Shown here one piece after another: positions 35,830 through 48,028 of a stretch of 64,000 nucleotides of DNA. The translations under genes and the position numbers were made by a program. Source of the stretch: Takakia lepidozioides (taxonomy: Eukaryota > Streptophyta > Takakiopsida > Takakiales > Takakiaceae); assembly GCA_030704615.1 (NCBI GenBank), contig CM060731.1, forward strand, positions 91,864,756 through 91,928,755, in the 5' to 3' direction. The stretch's first letter is position 1. Each line of letters starts with the position of its first letter. A model generated the notes under the pieces. It was not told where the DNA came from. It searched no databases and worked only from the letters and a program-made list of their open reading frames with translations.

Positions 35830-36826
35830 TGTTAGAGGACTGCCAGGGACTTAGACATTTTACGGGATCTGTAGGGTACCCTTAATTTTTTGCACAGACT
35901 GAGATCAACAGGAGCCTTAGGGGTGACAGCAGCACACTGTAAAAGGGGGTTACACAGTCCATCACAGCCAACACAACCCGTCACAGTCGTCACAGCCGAC
36001 ACAGCCATCACAGCCGTCACAGTCGTCATAGCCGACACAGCCATCACAGCCAACACAGCCCGTCACAGCCGACACAGCCACACAGCCAGTCACAGCCCGA
36101 CACAGCCAAACACAGTCGCACAGCCAGTCACAGCCAGTCACAGTTTCACACAGCCAGTCACAGCTTGACACAACTGTCACGATCATAGCGAACGAGAGAG
36201 CAGGACAGGGAACGACTGTGGGGAACAACACCTGCAAATGGAACATGTTAGTTCACGGCGACGGTTAGTGAGGAAAACGGTTAGAGCCACGGGTAGGAAG
36301 ATAAAGGAGAAGCAAGGACGGAGAAGGGGGGATCAATCTTGGAAGCACTCGAGGGGGGGACTTTTTTGGTCATGGATGAGAGGGGATCGGGCGGAGAGCA
36401 AGAACGAAAGCAAGCATGGAGAGCACGGGGAAGGAGGAGAGATGATTAGTAAATGCTTGTTATATGCAAAGCTGTAGTGATATTGTAGAGGAGATTAGAG
36501 ACACAATGGCTTCGGCCTGATACCTGATAAAAATCATAATCTGATACTGATACGATACAATCACACTGTGTAGAAAGATCTGAGTGAAGCTGTGGAATGA
36601 ATGGATGAGTTGATGAGCAAACTGATACTCAATTATCAATAGTAAGGTAGCTAGCTAACATGAATGCGGAAAGGGAAAACAAATAGGAAACACCCCCATG
36701 ATACACTAGCTGTAGGTCATGACTGATTGTTCTGAGCGGGCTGAGTACTTAGAGATTTCCAACTCTTCTATCTTGGAGTTTCCACCTCGGATAGCGAAGG
36801 GATGGGTGAGTAAAAGCCCCGCGACA
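35830..36826 (+). repeat. 5' LTR
   Basis: Begins tgttagaggactgccagg and ends ccccgcgaca. It contains a minisatellite of tcacagcc/gacacagcc units (35,957-36,180) and matches 48,029-49,007 along its whole length with scattered substitutions and short indels. Confidence 0.95.
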
Positions 36827-36850
36827 TTTGGCGACCATACTGGGGATCTA
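36827..36850 (+). other. candidate primer-binding site
   Basis: tttggcgaccatactgggga follows the 5' LTR directly. The tggcg...tgggga form resembles tRNA-3'-end-complementary priming sites of plant gypsy elements. I do not assign a tRNA. Confidence 0.5.
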
Positions 36851-36853
36851 GGT

Positions 36854-39400
36854 CATGAACAACCAGATGTAACAGGCATCTGGTGGGATCATGGTGGATG
36901 GAGAATTAAAGAATTTGATGTGAATCAAATTCCTTGTGAAACTGAGAAGGAAAGATTGTCCAAACGATTCTTCCAGAGGTTTTTGGAATTGCCGGACGGT
37001 TGTAAAGAAAACATTCTTAAGAGAGTGCATGATGCTGACCCAGTATGGGGTCTGGAGAAAGGAGTGATAAAGATTTATCAGGTGGCCTGTAGAGGAAGAG
37101 CACGTTGGTTACCAACATTGGTATATGTGATAGCATTGCTATCCATTAAGCGAGTAGAGTTTGAAGGCTGGGAGGAAAGAAAAGTAAATGTTTATACTGA
37201 TATGCATGAAGAGCTTGTAACGGAGACTTCAAGTATAACCAAGGGTGCATTGAAGCTTGAAAGAAACCCAGGCATATACGAGAGATATTACAGAAGAGAG
37301 TTTTGGTTATTGCCACATTAAAAGAAATGAAAGACATGGGACATGAGTGATGAAAGAGAAGCTAGACGCCAGAGATATTCAGCAAAAAGAGAAAACTATC
37401 TTAAAGCTAATTATCCATATCTTTGGGAGAGAGGAATAGACATAGGGGAATCATCTGGACCTCTCACGCCATTAAGATCAAAGAGTACATCACCCATACC
37501 AGAAGAACTAGAGTTGAATGACACTCCTTCTGTTTCTTTGCGAGAAAGATTAAGTCTTTGATAAGAGTTGGCATGGACACCAAAAAAAAAGCAGGAACTC
37601 CAGTTTCTGAGCGGAAAGGTTGAAGAAGGAGGAGAGAGGTGGCGATTTAGAGCCAATGGAGAGTTCAGACTCTCCAACACCATTACAGTGAGTTACATGA
37701 GTGAAGAAGAAACCCAAGGGCAGAGAACTTGGAGGATGAAACAGAGAGAAGAAATTGGAAGAGGAAGAATAGAAGAAGTAGACCCAACAGCTGAGGTTGA
37801 GACTACAACCAGGACATCCCAACCCGTTGCGACCTGGATCAAGTGGAGCACTTTGGATCACATGCCAACGAAGGTGTCGGCTCAGGGGGATCAGGCGGGC
37901 TGCCTGGATCTCGCTCGGGGGGGGACAGGGAGTGTGGGGAGGACGTAGTGCCAACTCAAGCTGGGAATACTGTGATTGAATATAGTGGGGCCAGAAGCAG
38001 GGAGTGACTCAAGGGCCACAACTTGGTGGAGAAGATCCACCACCACAAAACAAGAGTCCAGAAGGACCAGCACCAGGCAAGGGTTGCCAGCACCTGTCAG
38101 GGGCAGAAGGTAGGGCCACAGATGGCGTTACAAACCCAACACGGGCAAACCAAATGTTCCAAATATATTCAGGAAAAGGGGCCTGATGTACACATTAGCA
38201 ATTTGAGCACATGTGTATAGTGAACAATGAGAATGGCGATGATGCCAAGATGAAGACTGTTTCCGTGTTCACTTATAAAGAAAGCAACGTGAATGGTATG
38301 CAAGATTCCTGATAATCATTTCCTAACCTGGAATGGCTTGAATACAGCATTTCAAAATAGGTTCAAGGACAAGTAAAACTGAGGATGAAGTGTATGGAAG
38401 TTTACAACAGTTAAAGCAAAAGAAGCATGAAACTGTTGAGGAGTATATGGAAAAGATGGAATTGATGATGAAAAAGCTGGGCAGTACCAGCACCCGGTTT
38501 ACAGAAGACTTGGTTTGTGAGTGGACTAAGGCCAGAGTTTTGCAAAAGAAAGTGGATATGTTACCCCATAATACAGGGGAGGAGGCATTTGAAACTGCAA
38601 ACAGAATTGAGCAATGGGGAATGCTCAGGAGAGAGAAAAGGGATGATGAAGACTCTGAGGGAGGGGAGTCAGATGAAGAAGAAGAGCAAGAACTAAAAAG
38701 GAAGAGTAAGAGAAAGGAGAAGTTGAAGAGGGATAACTATGAAAAAAGATTGGAAGAAATCTTGAAGAAATATGCCACAGAGGCTGCAACACATTGGAGG
38801 AAGGGTGCGTGTATGGTGTGCAAAGTGCCAAAATGAAGGCCCATACCACAAAGAATGCCACAATGAAGGAGAAACCTTGTACTATCTGTAAAATGTGATA
38901 ACCATTTTCTATTGAGAATTGTTATACAACAGAAGGACAGATGCAAAGAGAAACTAGGCAAGTAAGGTGCAGCCAGGTGCAAGCCCCAAGCCAGAAGAGA
39001 ACAAATCAGGACCACTATGGTGTCTGGTGGTTATAACAATGGCATGGAAGGGAGAGGTAATTCAAGGGGAATTACCAAGGAAATTCCAGAGGCAACTATC
39101 AGGGTAATCCAAGGGGGAATACTAGCCCGGGAATCAGGATTACAGAAATAATCCAAGAGCAGACCAAGGGCGAGGACCCAATGGTGAAGAACTATGTTAC
39201 TATTGTAATCAGCCAGGACATCGCAAGGCAGCCTGTTCATTCTGGATAAGACACAATCAGAATGAGATGAGAGCTCCTGTGAATGAGGGCCCAGTGGTGG
39301 CAGCTCACATGGTTAGGCCATGTGTTGTACCAGAAGTAAGTACAATGATAGTAACCAGAAGCAAAGCCAAGCAAATTAATACCTCCGGTAGTTGAGGAAG
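36854..39400 (+). pseudogene. gypsy gag region (broken)
   Basis: Same-sense frames at about 36,850-37,321, 37,343-37,560, 37,568-37,948 and 38,390-38,836 give an N-terminal gag, a proline/threonine-rich spacer and a charged helical capsid-like part. They are followed by a CCHC zinc knuckle, CYYCNQPGHRKAAC, at about 39,192-39,234. The N-terminal frame reads back into the LTR, but translation would start after the primer site. Breaks separate each piece. Gag would package the element RNA. Confidence 0.7.
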
Positions 39401-39853
39401 ATGATGATAATGAAGGTGGCAGTGATATGACCTGAAGATGATGGGGCTTGGAGAGAGGAGAAGGAACTGCACAAGGAAGTTGCAGATACCATAAGGGAAA
39501 TGCGCAGAAGAGTACTGATATTCCTGTGGCAGATTCCTCTGATTCTGATGGAGAAGAAGAAGGGAGTGAGGATGAAAGGAAAAGAAAAGAAGATGCAGAC
39601 ATGCAAAGTAATGAAGAAACTTTGGCTGAAGTAATATGCCAGACAAAGAAAGCAGAAATTACCATTGGACAAGCTATTGGCTGTGGCACCTATTGTAGGC
39701 ACAGGCTGTATCAAGCAATCAATCGAATTGCCCAGGAGACCGGAAACACAGACCTAAACAGCAAGGTGACCAGTTATATGGAACTCGGAAAGCCGGAAAG
39801 GCAAGAAACAGTCATGGACTTTGATGATTTTATGCCAGTAATCCAATTGAGAA

Positions 39854-40250
39854 TTGGAAGCACAGAAAGTAATTGATGTACTGATAGATGGAGGTTCTGG
39901 AGTAAATATCATGACAGACCAATTGAGAAAGAAGCTTGGTCTAAGTAATAACATGAAACCAGCCCCATTTACAGTAACAATGGCAGATCAAAGAAGTGTA
40001 CAGCCATTGGGATTAATAAGAGGAGTTAGATACAGATACAGAAGATGATCTTTATGATCACAGTAACTGTGTTGAAGATGGATGAAGTCATGGAGGCTTA
40101 CTCCTTATTATTGGGACGTCCGTGGCTGACGCAGGCCAGGGTATTCCATGACTGGAATTCTCAGTTATTAACCGTGCATAATGGGATACACGAGATACAA
40201 ATTACCACAAAGAAATCTAGTAGATTATCTGCTACGAGAAGACCTCGAGG
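39854..40250 (+). pseudogene. retroviral-type aspartic protease remnant
   Basis: VIDVLIDGGSGVNIMTDQL matches the active-site loop of gypsy proteases, with D-G in place of the usual D-S/T-G. A later LLLGRPWL(T) word (about 40,105) fits the C-terminal I-L-G-R strand. The frame changes near 40,045, so it is not continuous. Confidence 0.75.
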
Positions 40251-40499
40251 AGTCAGAGAGTATGACTGGAGAGAAGGACTGGATGAGGAGCAGGAAGCTA
40301 CCTGTTTGCTGCACACCCAGAGTGGGAGCAAGTTGCAGAGATGCGGCTGGAAAGCCTAAGTTGTTTAAGATGTATCTGCTGTGGTGTAGTGACAGCAACA
40401 CAACTGAAGAGGAAACCAACAGTTACCCATCACATTTCTATGAAGAAAGAGAAGGAGAAATGGAAATCCTAGAGGAACCAGCCACTGTGAGCTTACAGG

Positions 40500-41280
40500 A
40501 TGAAGTGGTGACTGGTTGGACAATCACAGCTGATGAGCAGGTGAGGGAAGTGAATGTGGGAACTAAAGAGGAACCGAGGATGGTGAAAGTAGGAGGAGCT
40601 GATTTGGAGCCAGAATTCTTTGAAGAAGCTAAGAGCTTGTTCATCAAATACAGAGATGTATTTGCTTGGAGCTATGAGGATCTAAAAGGAATACCACCTG
40701 AAGTCTGTCAGCATAAGATTGAACTGGAACCAGGGTCAGTACCAATCAAGCAGGCGAGGTACAGAATGAATCCCAACTACGCACAGAAGGTTGGAGAAGA
40801 GATCAAGAAGTTGGCTGAGGCTAAGTTTATATACCCAATAGAGTATACAACTTGGTTGTCACCCATTGTTAGTTCCCAAGAAGAATGGTAAACTAAGAGT
40901 ATGTGTGAACTACAAGAAGCTAATGCTTGTACGAAGAAAGATCTTTTTCCTTTGCCATTCACAGAAGCAGTATTGGACACTGTGGCAGGCCATGAGATGT
41001 ACTCATTCATGGATGGGTTCAGTGGTTATAATCAAGTACAAGTGGCAGAAGACCAGCAAGGGAAAAACAGCTTTCATCACAGACTGGGGTGCTTATGCAT
41101 ACAAAGTCATGCCCTTTGGACTTTGTAATGCACCAGCGACCTTTCAGAGAGTGATAAGTGAATCTTTTCATGAGTATCTGGATGATTTCATGCAGGTGTT
41201 CTTGGATGATTTCAGTGTGTACAGCTCTAAGAATGAACACTTGCATAAATTGGAGTTATGCTGGCCAGATGCAGGATGAG
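40500..41280 (+). pseudogene. reverse transcriptase (broken)
   Basis: Recognisable RT blocks in order: IELEPGSVPIKQARYRMNP, LSPIV, KLRVCVNYKKL, FPLPFTEAVLD, FMDGFSGYNQV (catalytic Asp), YKVMPFGLCNAPATFQR, and VFLDDFSVYS with the paired catalytic aspartates. Frame changes occur near 40,880, 40,920, 41,070 and 41,270. Confidence 0.9.
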
Positions 41281-41289
41281 AGGTCTGGG

Positions 41290-41920
41290 CCTGAATCCAA
41301 AGAAGTGTACTTTTTGTGTGAACTCAGGGGTGCTTCTGGGACACATTGTGTGTGTAAGAGGGGACTTCTTGTGGATCCCAGGAAGACAGAGGCCATTAAA
41401 GCCTCTCCACCACCAGTGAATGTTAAGAGTCTAAGGAGATTCCTTGGGCAAACCAGTTATTACAGAAGATTTGTCAAAAGGTATGCACAAATAGCAGCAC
41501 CATTGAGCAAGACTAGAGAAGAAAGATGCAGTGTTTGCCTGGACAGCTGAATGTCAACAGGCGTTCGAGGAACTTACACTATCAGTAACAACTACACCTG
41601 TGCTGATTAACCCTCACTGGCATGTAGTATTTCACGTTCACTGCGATGCATCAGAGAGAAGCGTTGGGAGCGGTGTTAGCCCAGAATGTTACAGGAAATA
41701 TAGATTCACCTGTGTACTATGCTAGCAGGTTGATGAACAGTGCTAAAAGGAACTATAGCACAACTGAAAGAGAAGCACTGGCAATGATTTATGATGCAGT
41801 CAAGAAATTCAGGCATTACCTATTGGGAAGAAAAGTTTATGTTTATGTGGATCACCAGGCTCTGATATATCTGGTGAACAAACCCTTGATAAGTGGAAGG
41901 ATAGCGAGAGGTGGTTGATA
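41290..41920 (+). pseudogene. connection and RNase H domain (broken)
   Basis: SLRRFLGQTSYYRRFVKRYAQ marks the RT connection. Then come HVHCDASE (catalytic Asp), GAVLAQN, YYASRLMNSAKRNYSTTERE (catalytic Glu) and YVYVDHQAL, the gypsy RNase H order. Frames change near 41,525 and 41,690. Confidence 0.9.
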
Positions 41921-43330
41921 ATCTTGCATGAGTTTGAGTTCGAAGTTATTTACAAGCCTGGCCGTTTGCATCTTGTGGCAGATCATTTGTCACGACTAAC
42001 AACAGGAGAGGCTGCCACAGGAGTGGACGATCAGTTACCTGATGCGAGTTTATTTGTAATGGAGGTGCAAGGAAGTGCAGATGAATGGTTAGATTGGCAG
42101 TGGCCAATCAGATACTACCTTACTCATGGTCAATGCCCACCTAGTTATGGTAAGGAGCAGAGGAAGAGAATCGCTATCAAAGCTTTACCTTATACTATGG
42201 TAGGAAGCAGAATGTATAAGCTAGGACCTGATGGAGTACTAAAACGATGTTTGTACCACCATGAAGTAAATAAAGTTTTGGAGGAAGTTCATAAAGGAGT
42301 GGCTGGAGGTCATTTTGGAGAGAGAGACTACCAGTAGGAAGCTACTACTCGCAGGTTACTGGTGGCCTACTTTGTTCAAAGATGTACACGAGTATTGTCA
42401 GAGTTGTGATGAATGTCAGAGGCTAGGACCTTTGCAGAGATCTGGAAGGATGGCCTTGCATCCTACAATGCCTACGGAACCATTTCAGAAATGGGGACTA
42501 GATTTTGTTGGACCAATTAACCCACCACCAAGAATACACGGAACAGGTACATAATTACAGCCACTGATTATACTACGAAATGGGTGGAAGCTAAAGCTTT
42601 GAGGGACAACACAGCCAAGTCCACAGCAAGGTTTCTATATGAGAACATACTTACACGATTTGGCTGTCCCTTAGAATTTATCAGTGATCAGGGAAGTCAC
42701 TTCATTAATGAGACCATTGAATTATTGACTAAAGAATTCATGATTGTGCATAGGAAGAGTACAACATATTACCCACAGGGTAATGGACAGGCAGAGGCTA
42801 CCAACAAAATACTATGTACTATCTTGGCTAAGATAGTCAATGCAAACAGAACGGATTGGGATACAAAGCTGTTGACAGCTTTGTGGTCATACAGGACTTC
42901 ATATAAAGTCACCACTAAGTATACACCATTCCAATTAGTTTATGGTATGGAAGCCTTACTTCCAGTGGATTCCTGTTACCTACCATGAGAACGGAGTGGG
43001 GAAAGAGAATGGAATTGCAAGATTCCATTAAGGTCAGGAAACATGAATTATACCATGTGGAAGAAGTAGTACGTGCTGATGCAGCTGATAATATGACCAG
43101 AATTCAGATGAAGAGGAAGGAACAGTTTGATGAAGGCAAGTTAAAAACTTTTAAGACGGGAGATTTGGTTCTATGGTTGCAAGAAAAAAGGAAAGATTAA
43201 AGCTTCTAAGCTTAAATCACCATGGAAAGGACCTTATGTCATACAAAAGATGTATGATAACAACACCGCCATGTTACAACCATTAACAAAGAAATGCTGG
43301 GAAGAGTCAATGCCAATAAGTTGAAGGGGT
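41921..43330 (+). pseudogene. integrase (broken)
   Basis: HHCC zinc end (GGHFGERDY ... YCQSCDECQ), then the DDE core: WGLDFVGP, ISDQGSHF and GQAEATNK. The C-terminal part has KTFKTGDLVLW, then SPWKGPYVIQKMYDN in another frame. Breaks occur near 42,337, 42,550, 42,985 and 43,195. The catalytic acidic residues are still visible. Confidence 0.9.
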
Positions 43331-43479
43331 ACAGTGGTATCCATGACAAACCATTGCAGCATGATTTGCATGATGAAACGCAAGAGCAGTCACAGGGCTG
43401 CACCAGTGTTACGAACGGAGTATGGAGCACTTGTCGCTAGGCCGAGCATATATGACCAGGGAGGGCAAAACAAGCGTGA

Positions 43480-43690
43480 CACAGCCTATCACAGCCCATC
43501 AAGGCGAAACACACGCCTATCACAGCCATCACAACGTGACACAGCCATCACAGCCCACATCGACGTGAACAGTCCTATCACAGCCTAGCACGGTGCATCA
43601 CAGCCTATCACAGCTTACCACAGTGCATCACAGCCTATCACAGCGTACACACAGTATGACACAGCCTGTCACAGCTCAACACAGCCTACT
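43480..43690. repeat. internal tatcacagcc minisatellite
   Basis: About a dozen (t)atcacagcc / gacacagcc units lie just after integrase. The unit is the same as the minisatellite within both LTRs. Confidence 0.85.
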
Positions 43691-44404
43691 AGGGTTACAC
43701 AATCCATAGAATCAGTGACAGGTGGACGCACATTAACTTCAGGAAAATGGCCGACGGAAGAAAAGGACGGAAACCAGTTTAAAAATAGACACGTGGAAGT
43801 CAGGGGGCGACACACAGCTGAGAAGGAAGTGCAAGAACAGGTGTCATCAAGAAAGAAGACAAGAATGGCCGTCAAAGTACCTACTTAGCGCGTCAATTCG
43901 GATGAATGGCGGGCCCATTAATGAATACGAAAAAAGGGGAACGGAACAAACGGCAAGTACAGAAAAGCGAAATTCTTGTCACATGTGTGATCCTAGTGGA
44001 CAGTCCAATAGGGAAAGTCCACTAAAGAAAATTAAATCTAAAATCCAGTCACAGCGGTTACAGCCAATCAAAAGCCAGAGAAGGATCAAGAAATTGGAGG
44101 GAAATTAAGCGCAAGAGACGGCGTCGTTCTAGTAACGGGCGTCTCGAAGGGACAAACCATCAATGCTATAGCTTTGAAGCTATGGAGGAACTAACAGACT
44201 ATACGCTTGCAATATTACTTACGCAGTGGCATAGGGACGAAACAACAGAGCGGAGCTTTTCTCTTGAGCGATGCTTGCAAGCCCCACAGGCTTACAAGAA
44301 ATTACCCATAGCTTTTGTGGCAACCATACGTTTATGCTTTGTGCACTACAGGCATTTCTTCAGTTGTTACAGCCAAAACATTTCTGTGGGTCTAGAATGA
44401 GAGA

Positions 44405-45637
44405 GTGAGAGGAATGGAGGAAATCAGGGGTGAAGAGCACCACAATCCTGCAGAAACAAACGATTGCTACTCCACAGGCATACAGATACTAAAGGAGCTG
44501 AGATTGCAAGGATTGCAAAGCATAGATTGGACATTGCACCATAGACAGTACATGTTACAATTCTTGCAGAACTTTGAGCCAAGGACAGGAACAACAACGG
44601 TGAAGGGAGTTGAATTAGTAATTACTCCCCTATACCTCCAGCAATTGTTTCGATTGCCAGCAGGTCAGGTGCATGTGGAGGAGCACAGGGCAAGACTGCA
44701 AATAGGGGACTTATTCCAAGAAGGGAGTTTCTTTAAAACTCAGGGTTATGCTTGTACCAAGGCCGTGTACCCAGGGCTAAAGGAGGTAGGCCAGGTATTG
44801 AACGTTCTGATTGCCATGAAACAGAACCAACAGTATTTGAGCAGATCCTTCACGGAGGAAATACTCAAAGCCCTGAAAGGACAAGAAGAGTAGAATGGGC
44901 GGACATAATGTACAACGCACTGGTAGAGGAGATGAAAAGATTACAAGGTACTACCGCAAAGTCTCCTATCATAGTGTCTGGCCCAATCATTGCTCAAATA
45001 ATTCTTGATTCTGGCATACTTGATGCGCAAGAAAGAAAGGAGATGGGAGTGTTTGAGCCAAGAAACCACTGCAATGGAAGAGCAAGGCTCTTCACACAGT
45101 GAGGGTGGACTAGCAGGGCAACCCGAGACTAAGAGGCAGAGACGGGGAAAGACTGTAGTTGCGGATCCACTGGCTTCACGGATTCCGCATGATAATGTTT
45201 CCCAAGCTCATGTGTGCAGGAAGGGGCACAGCAGCACAGAGAACTGCTATTACTGGAAGCAGGACCTTCAGAAAAGGGAGGAGGAAGTTACTTCAGTATC
45301 ACAACCATCACAGCCAGCTGATCGGCTTGTCACAAGGTTACAAGTTGTCCATGCAGCTCAACCAGAAATAATTGATTTGGAAAAAGAAGGGTTAGATATT
45401 CCAACTACAGAACAGATAGTGGCAGAAATTGAGAAGGGGGACCTTCTCTATGAATATTCTGGTCTGGTCAAGGAGACAGAGATTCCAGAGGTGCAACAGT
45501 TGCCCAAGGGAAATCCTGAGGTGCATATAATACACACACCTGTGGCGGGGGTACCACAGGTAGAATGTCAAGACACTGCAGCACCGGTGATGGATGATGT
45601 GGTTCAGGAAGAAAATCCGGTGGGGACAATGGCCTGA
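44405..45637 (+). pseudogene. extra retroelement ORF after integrase, part 1
   Basis: Same-sense frames at 44,405-44,893, about 44,890-45,050 and 45,005-45,637 encode a helical, glutamine-rich protein (RQYMLQFLQNFEP, LVITPLYLQQLFRLPAGQ). It then has a KRQRR nuclear-signal-like patch, a C-x(4-6)-H/C cluster near 45,215-45,255 and an acidic tail. I do not recognise a family. Its place, where Athila-type elements hold an env-like ORF, is noted, but no signal peptide or membrane helix is seen, so env is unlikely. Confidence 0.5.
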
Positions 45638-46716
45638 ATGGTTCGTGAGACATCACACGGTTGAGGATCAGGAGGAACAGCAGCAACCTCACCATGATGA
45701 CCCTCAACAGGCAATGCTGATGAGTTCCATAGGCAGGACACTTAATTTGTTGGGGACTTATGTCAAATCCCATGTTCCAACTACCCAATTGACAGCCTTG
45801 AGAGAGGAACTCAGGAAGGAGTTTGAGGCTCGACTAGCCACTGAGTGTGCAAACAAGGTCGATGAGGAGGTCACTCTCAAGATGCAGCAGGACTTGGAAA
45901 TACAGAAGCGGCTTGCAATTGGCCAAGGAACAATTGATTGAGGCAGGCCTCGCGCAAGACCAGTTGCACGAAGCACATAAGCAACAGCTATACCAAATGC
46001 AGGTGAAGCATGAAAGCAAGTTGCAACAAGTAAATGCACTACATACGGAGTTGCAGACAGTGCATGACAGGATGGCCATCCATGTGCTACACTCACAACT
46101 ATGCTTGACCAATCTACAATAGAAATAAACAGTCAAGCGAAAAAAGTATGAAGGAAGAGAGAAGCATGAGAATGTTGAGCAAATGAAACTCATTGTCGAC
46201 ATGAAGAATACAATCTGTCGCAATGAGGATACTTTCAAGCAATACAGGCAGGTTGAAGCTGACCAAGAGAGGCACATCCTGGAGTTGCAACAAACGGTCA
46301 TGGCCAATAGAAATGAACTCTCTGTGGCTAACAAAGCTTGGAAGGAAGCCAATAATCTGGCTGCTGCCTATGCGAATTTGGTTGAACCTCATGCGAAGCG
46401 TATGGAGGCTTTACAACAGCAGTTAGATGTGTAAAAACTAAGAGAGGAGCACACTCTCAGAGGAACCACAAGCAACTTGGTGGATAACCACCTTATGCAG
46501 GTCTGGTTAGCACAAGGGCCAGTGGAGGGCAAAGCACCACGAAAGCTCACCCAAAGCGAGATGAATGAGCTCAGGCTGCAAGTGCAGAACATTGCCACAA
46601 CTACTATAGACAATGTCTATAGTAGGATAGCAGAGTTACAGGAGGATATAGACGGCCTGCAGACTCAAGTGGAGGACCTCACTTCAAATATCGACAAAGA
46701 GAGTCTGTGTACCTGA
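45594..46716 (+). pseudogene. extra retroelement ORF, coiled-coil part
   Basis: Several frames (45,594-45,941; 45,847-46,122; 46,183-46,434; 46,477-46,716) give a nearly continuous long coiled coil. It is rich in E, K, Q and L with heptad-like spacing (LREELRKEFEARLA, LQQVNALHTELQTV, MNELRLQVQNI, IAELQEDIDGLQTQVEDL). Stops near 46,122 and 46,432 and frame changes break it. It probably belonged to one protein with the preceding ORF. Confidence 0.6.
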
Positions 46717-46749
46717 TGAACAGCTAATGGCTTCTTATTTAAAAGCGCG

Positions 46750-48000
46750 AGAACTTTAGCTTTTCAGTCTTCTTCCACAGGAGGTGCAGGAGATGCCAAT
46801 GGTACAAGAGCCAGTGCCACCAACATCCAACAAGTCACTGTGCCAATAGCTGACCCTGTTGTTACTACAACCACACCACAGCCACCACAGTCTGAGGTAT
46901 GGGGCAATGCTGCTTTTAACCCACCTAAAACTCCAGCTGCAAGGGAGTACAGTAGGGCTATGATTCTGCCCTTCAACCAAATTCCCATCATGTTGGATTT
47001 GGCTTGGAAAGAATTTAGTCCTCCGCAGTCATTTCGCACATTCGCCACCATACTACCAAATCATGCGTATTTGGCTGCCAGTGGCAACTAGGACTAAAGT
47101 TCTTCCGAACAATCGACCAATTGAAGATCATCACTTTGCACAATACTGGCATGAGGCAGGTACAATGTTGAGGAATTAATTTCCTTCCAGTTGTACATGG
47201 ATTCATTTATACCAAGACCAAGGAGGTAGCGAGTAGTAGTTATTGTCCTGGATGTGGATTATACTACGCTGCTTGTTTTCTGGTACGTTATCACATTGAG
47301 CAGCAAAAGATGCAAGCGCGCTTTCTGAGTTATTCCAGTGGGGATCATTGGGTCTATTACCTTCAGTGCCACCTCATATGTACCTATATGAGCCAAAAGT
47401 TATGATGCAAAAACGATTCTCAAATTCGTTCATGGTTTCAGGCAGCCTGGAACAATTTGTCAACACAGAAATTCGGCATTGATGATATTTTCTCTAAGGG
47501 CACATGTGGCATGGAAATACTTGAACAAGCCACAAGTCATGGTACCCCACTCACCTGGACAGACAGAAGCTCAGTGTCTTCACCAATTTTGCAGTTCAGC
47601 GTTTTTATACCAAGTTTTAAAGTTTTAAAATATAAACTTCCAGACATGGTAGGACAACATTGTATGCCCCAGGGATTCCACAAAAAGTTCGACAACCAAA
47701 AACACCTGAGAGGCGATGAGGATTCTGATACAACTGTTTCTTCAGGGATTCTTTTGACATGGGAGAAGACTATGCAATTCAGATGGCAGAAAAGAAGCGA
47801 CGGGGGTCCCATGCCTGAAAGTTACCTCGATATCAGCCTCCAGAGGGCCTCACTTATCCAGGTAGTGTTCAATCATCTCCGTCAACCAGTGACAGACCTC
47901 GGGCTCGCACACAAAGTCCTTCACGAGACTCTCAACGTCAGAAGGGTGCTCACTCACAAAGGTTTGCTAATCCCAAACGTAATCAGTAAACCGTGAGGAC
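46750..48000 (+). pseudogene. extra retroelement ORF, C-terminal part
   Basis: Frames after 46,750 read a proline/threonine linker followed by REYSRAMILPFNQIPIMLD and FRTFATILPNHAYLAASGN. A Cys/aromatic patch (CPGCGLYYAACFLVRYHIE) follows near 47,250, and a positively charged Ser/Arg tail lies up to the polypurine tract. The family is unknown; frequent frame breaks. Confidence 0.45.
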
Positions 48001-48010
48001 ACGGCTTTTT

Positions 48011-48028
48011 GAGAGGGGAAGGGGTAAT
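48011..48028 (+). other. polypurine tract
   Basis: gagaggggaaggggtaa lies directly before the 3' LTR, the expected plus-strand primer of an LTR retrotransposon. Confidence 0.8.

Noticed and set aside
36719-36853. Gag start inside the 5' LTR
   Set aside because: The frame is open into the LTR, but a gag start upstream of the primer site is not expected; the region before 36,854 is LTR/PBS.
44405-48000. Envelope gene in the retrotransposon
   Set aside because: No signal peptide or transmembrane helix was seen; the sequence is mostly coiled coil.
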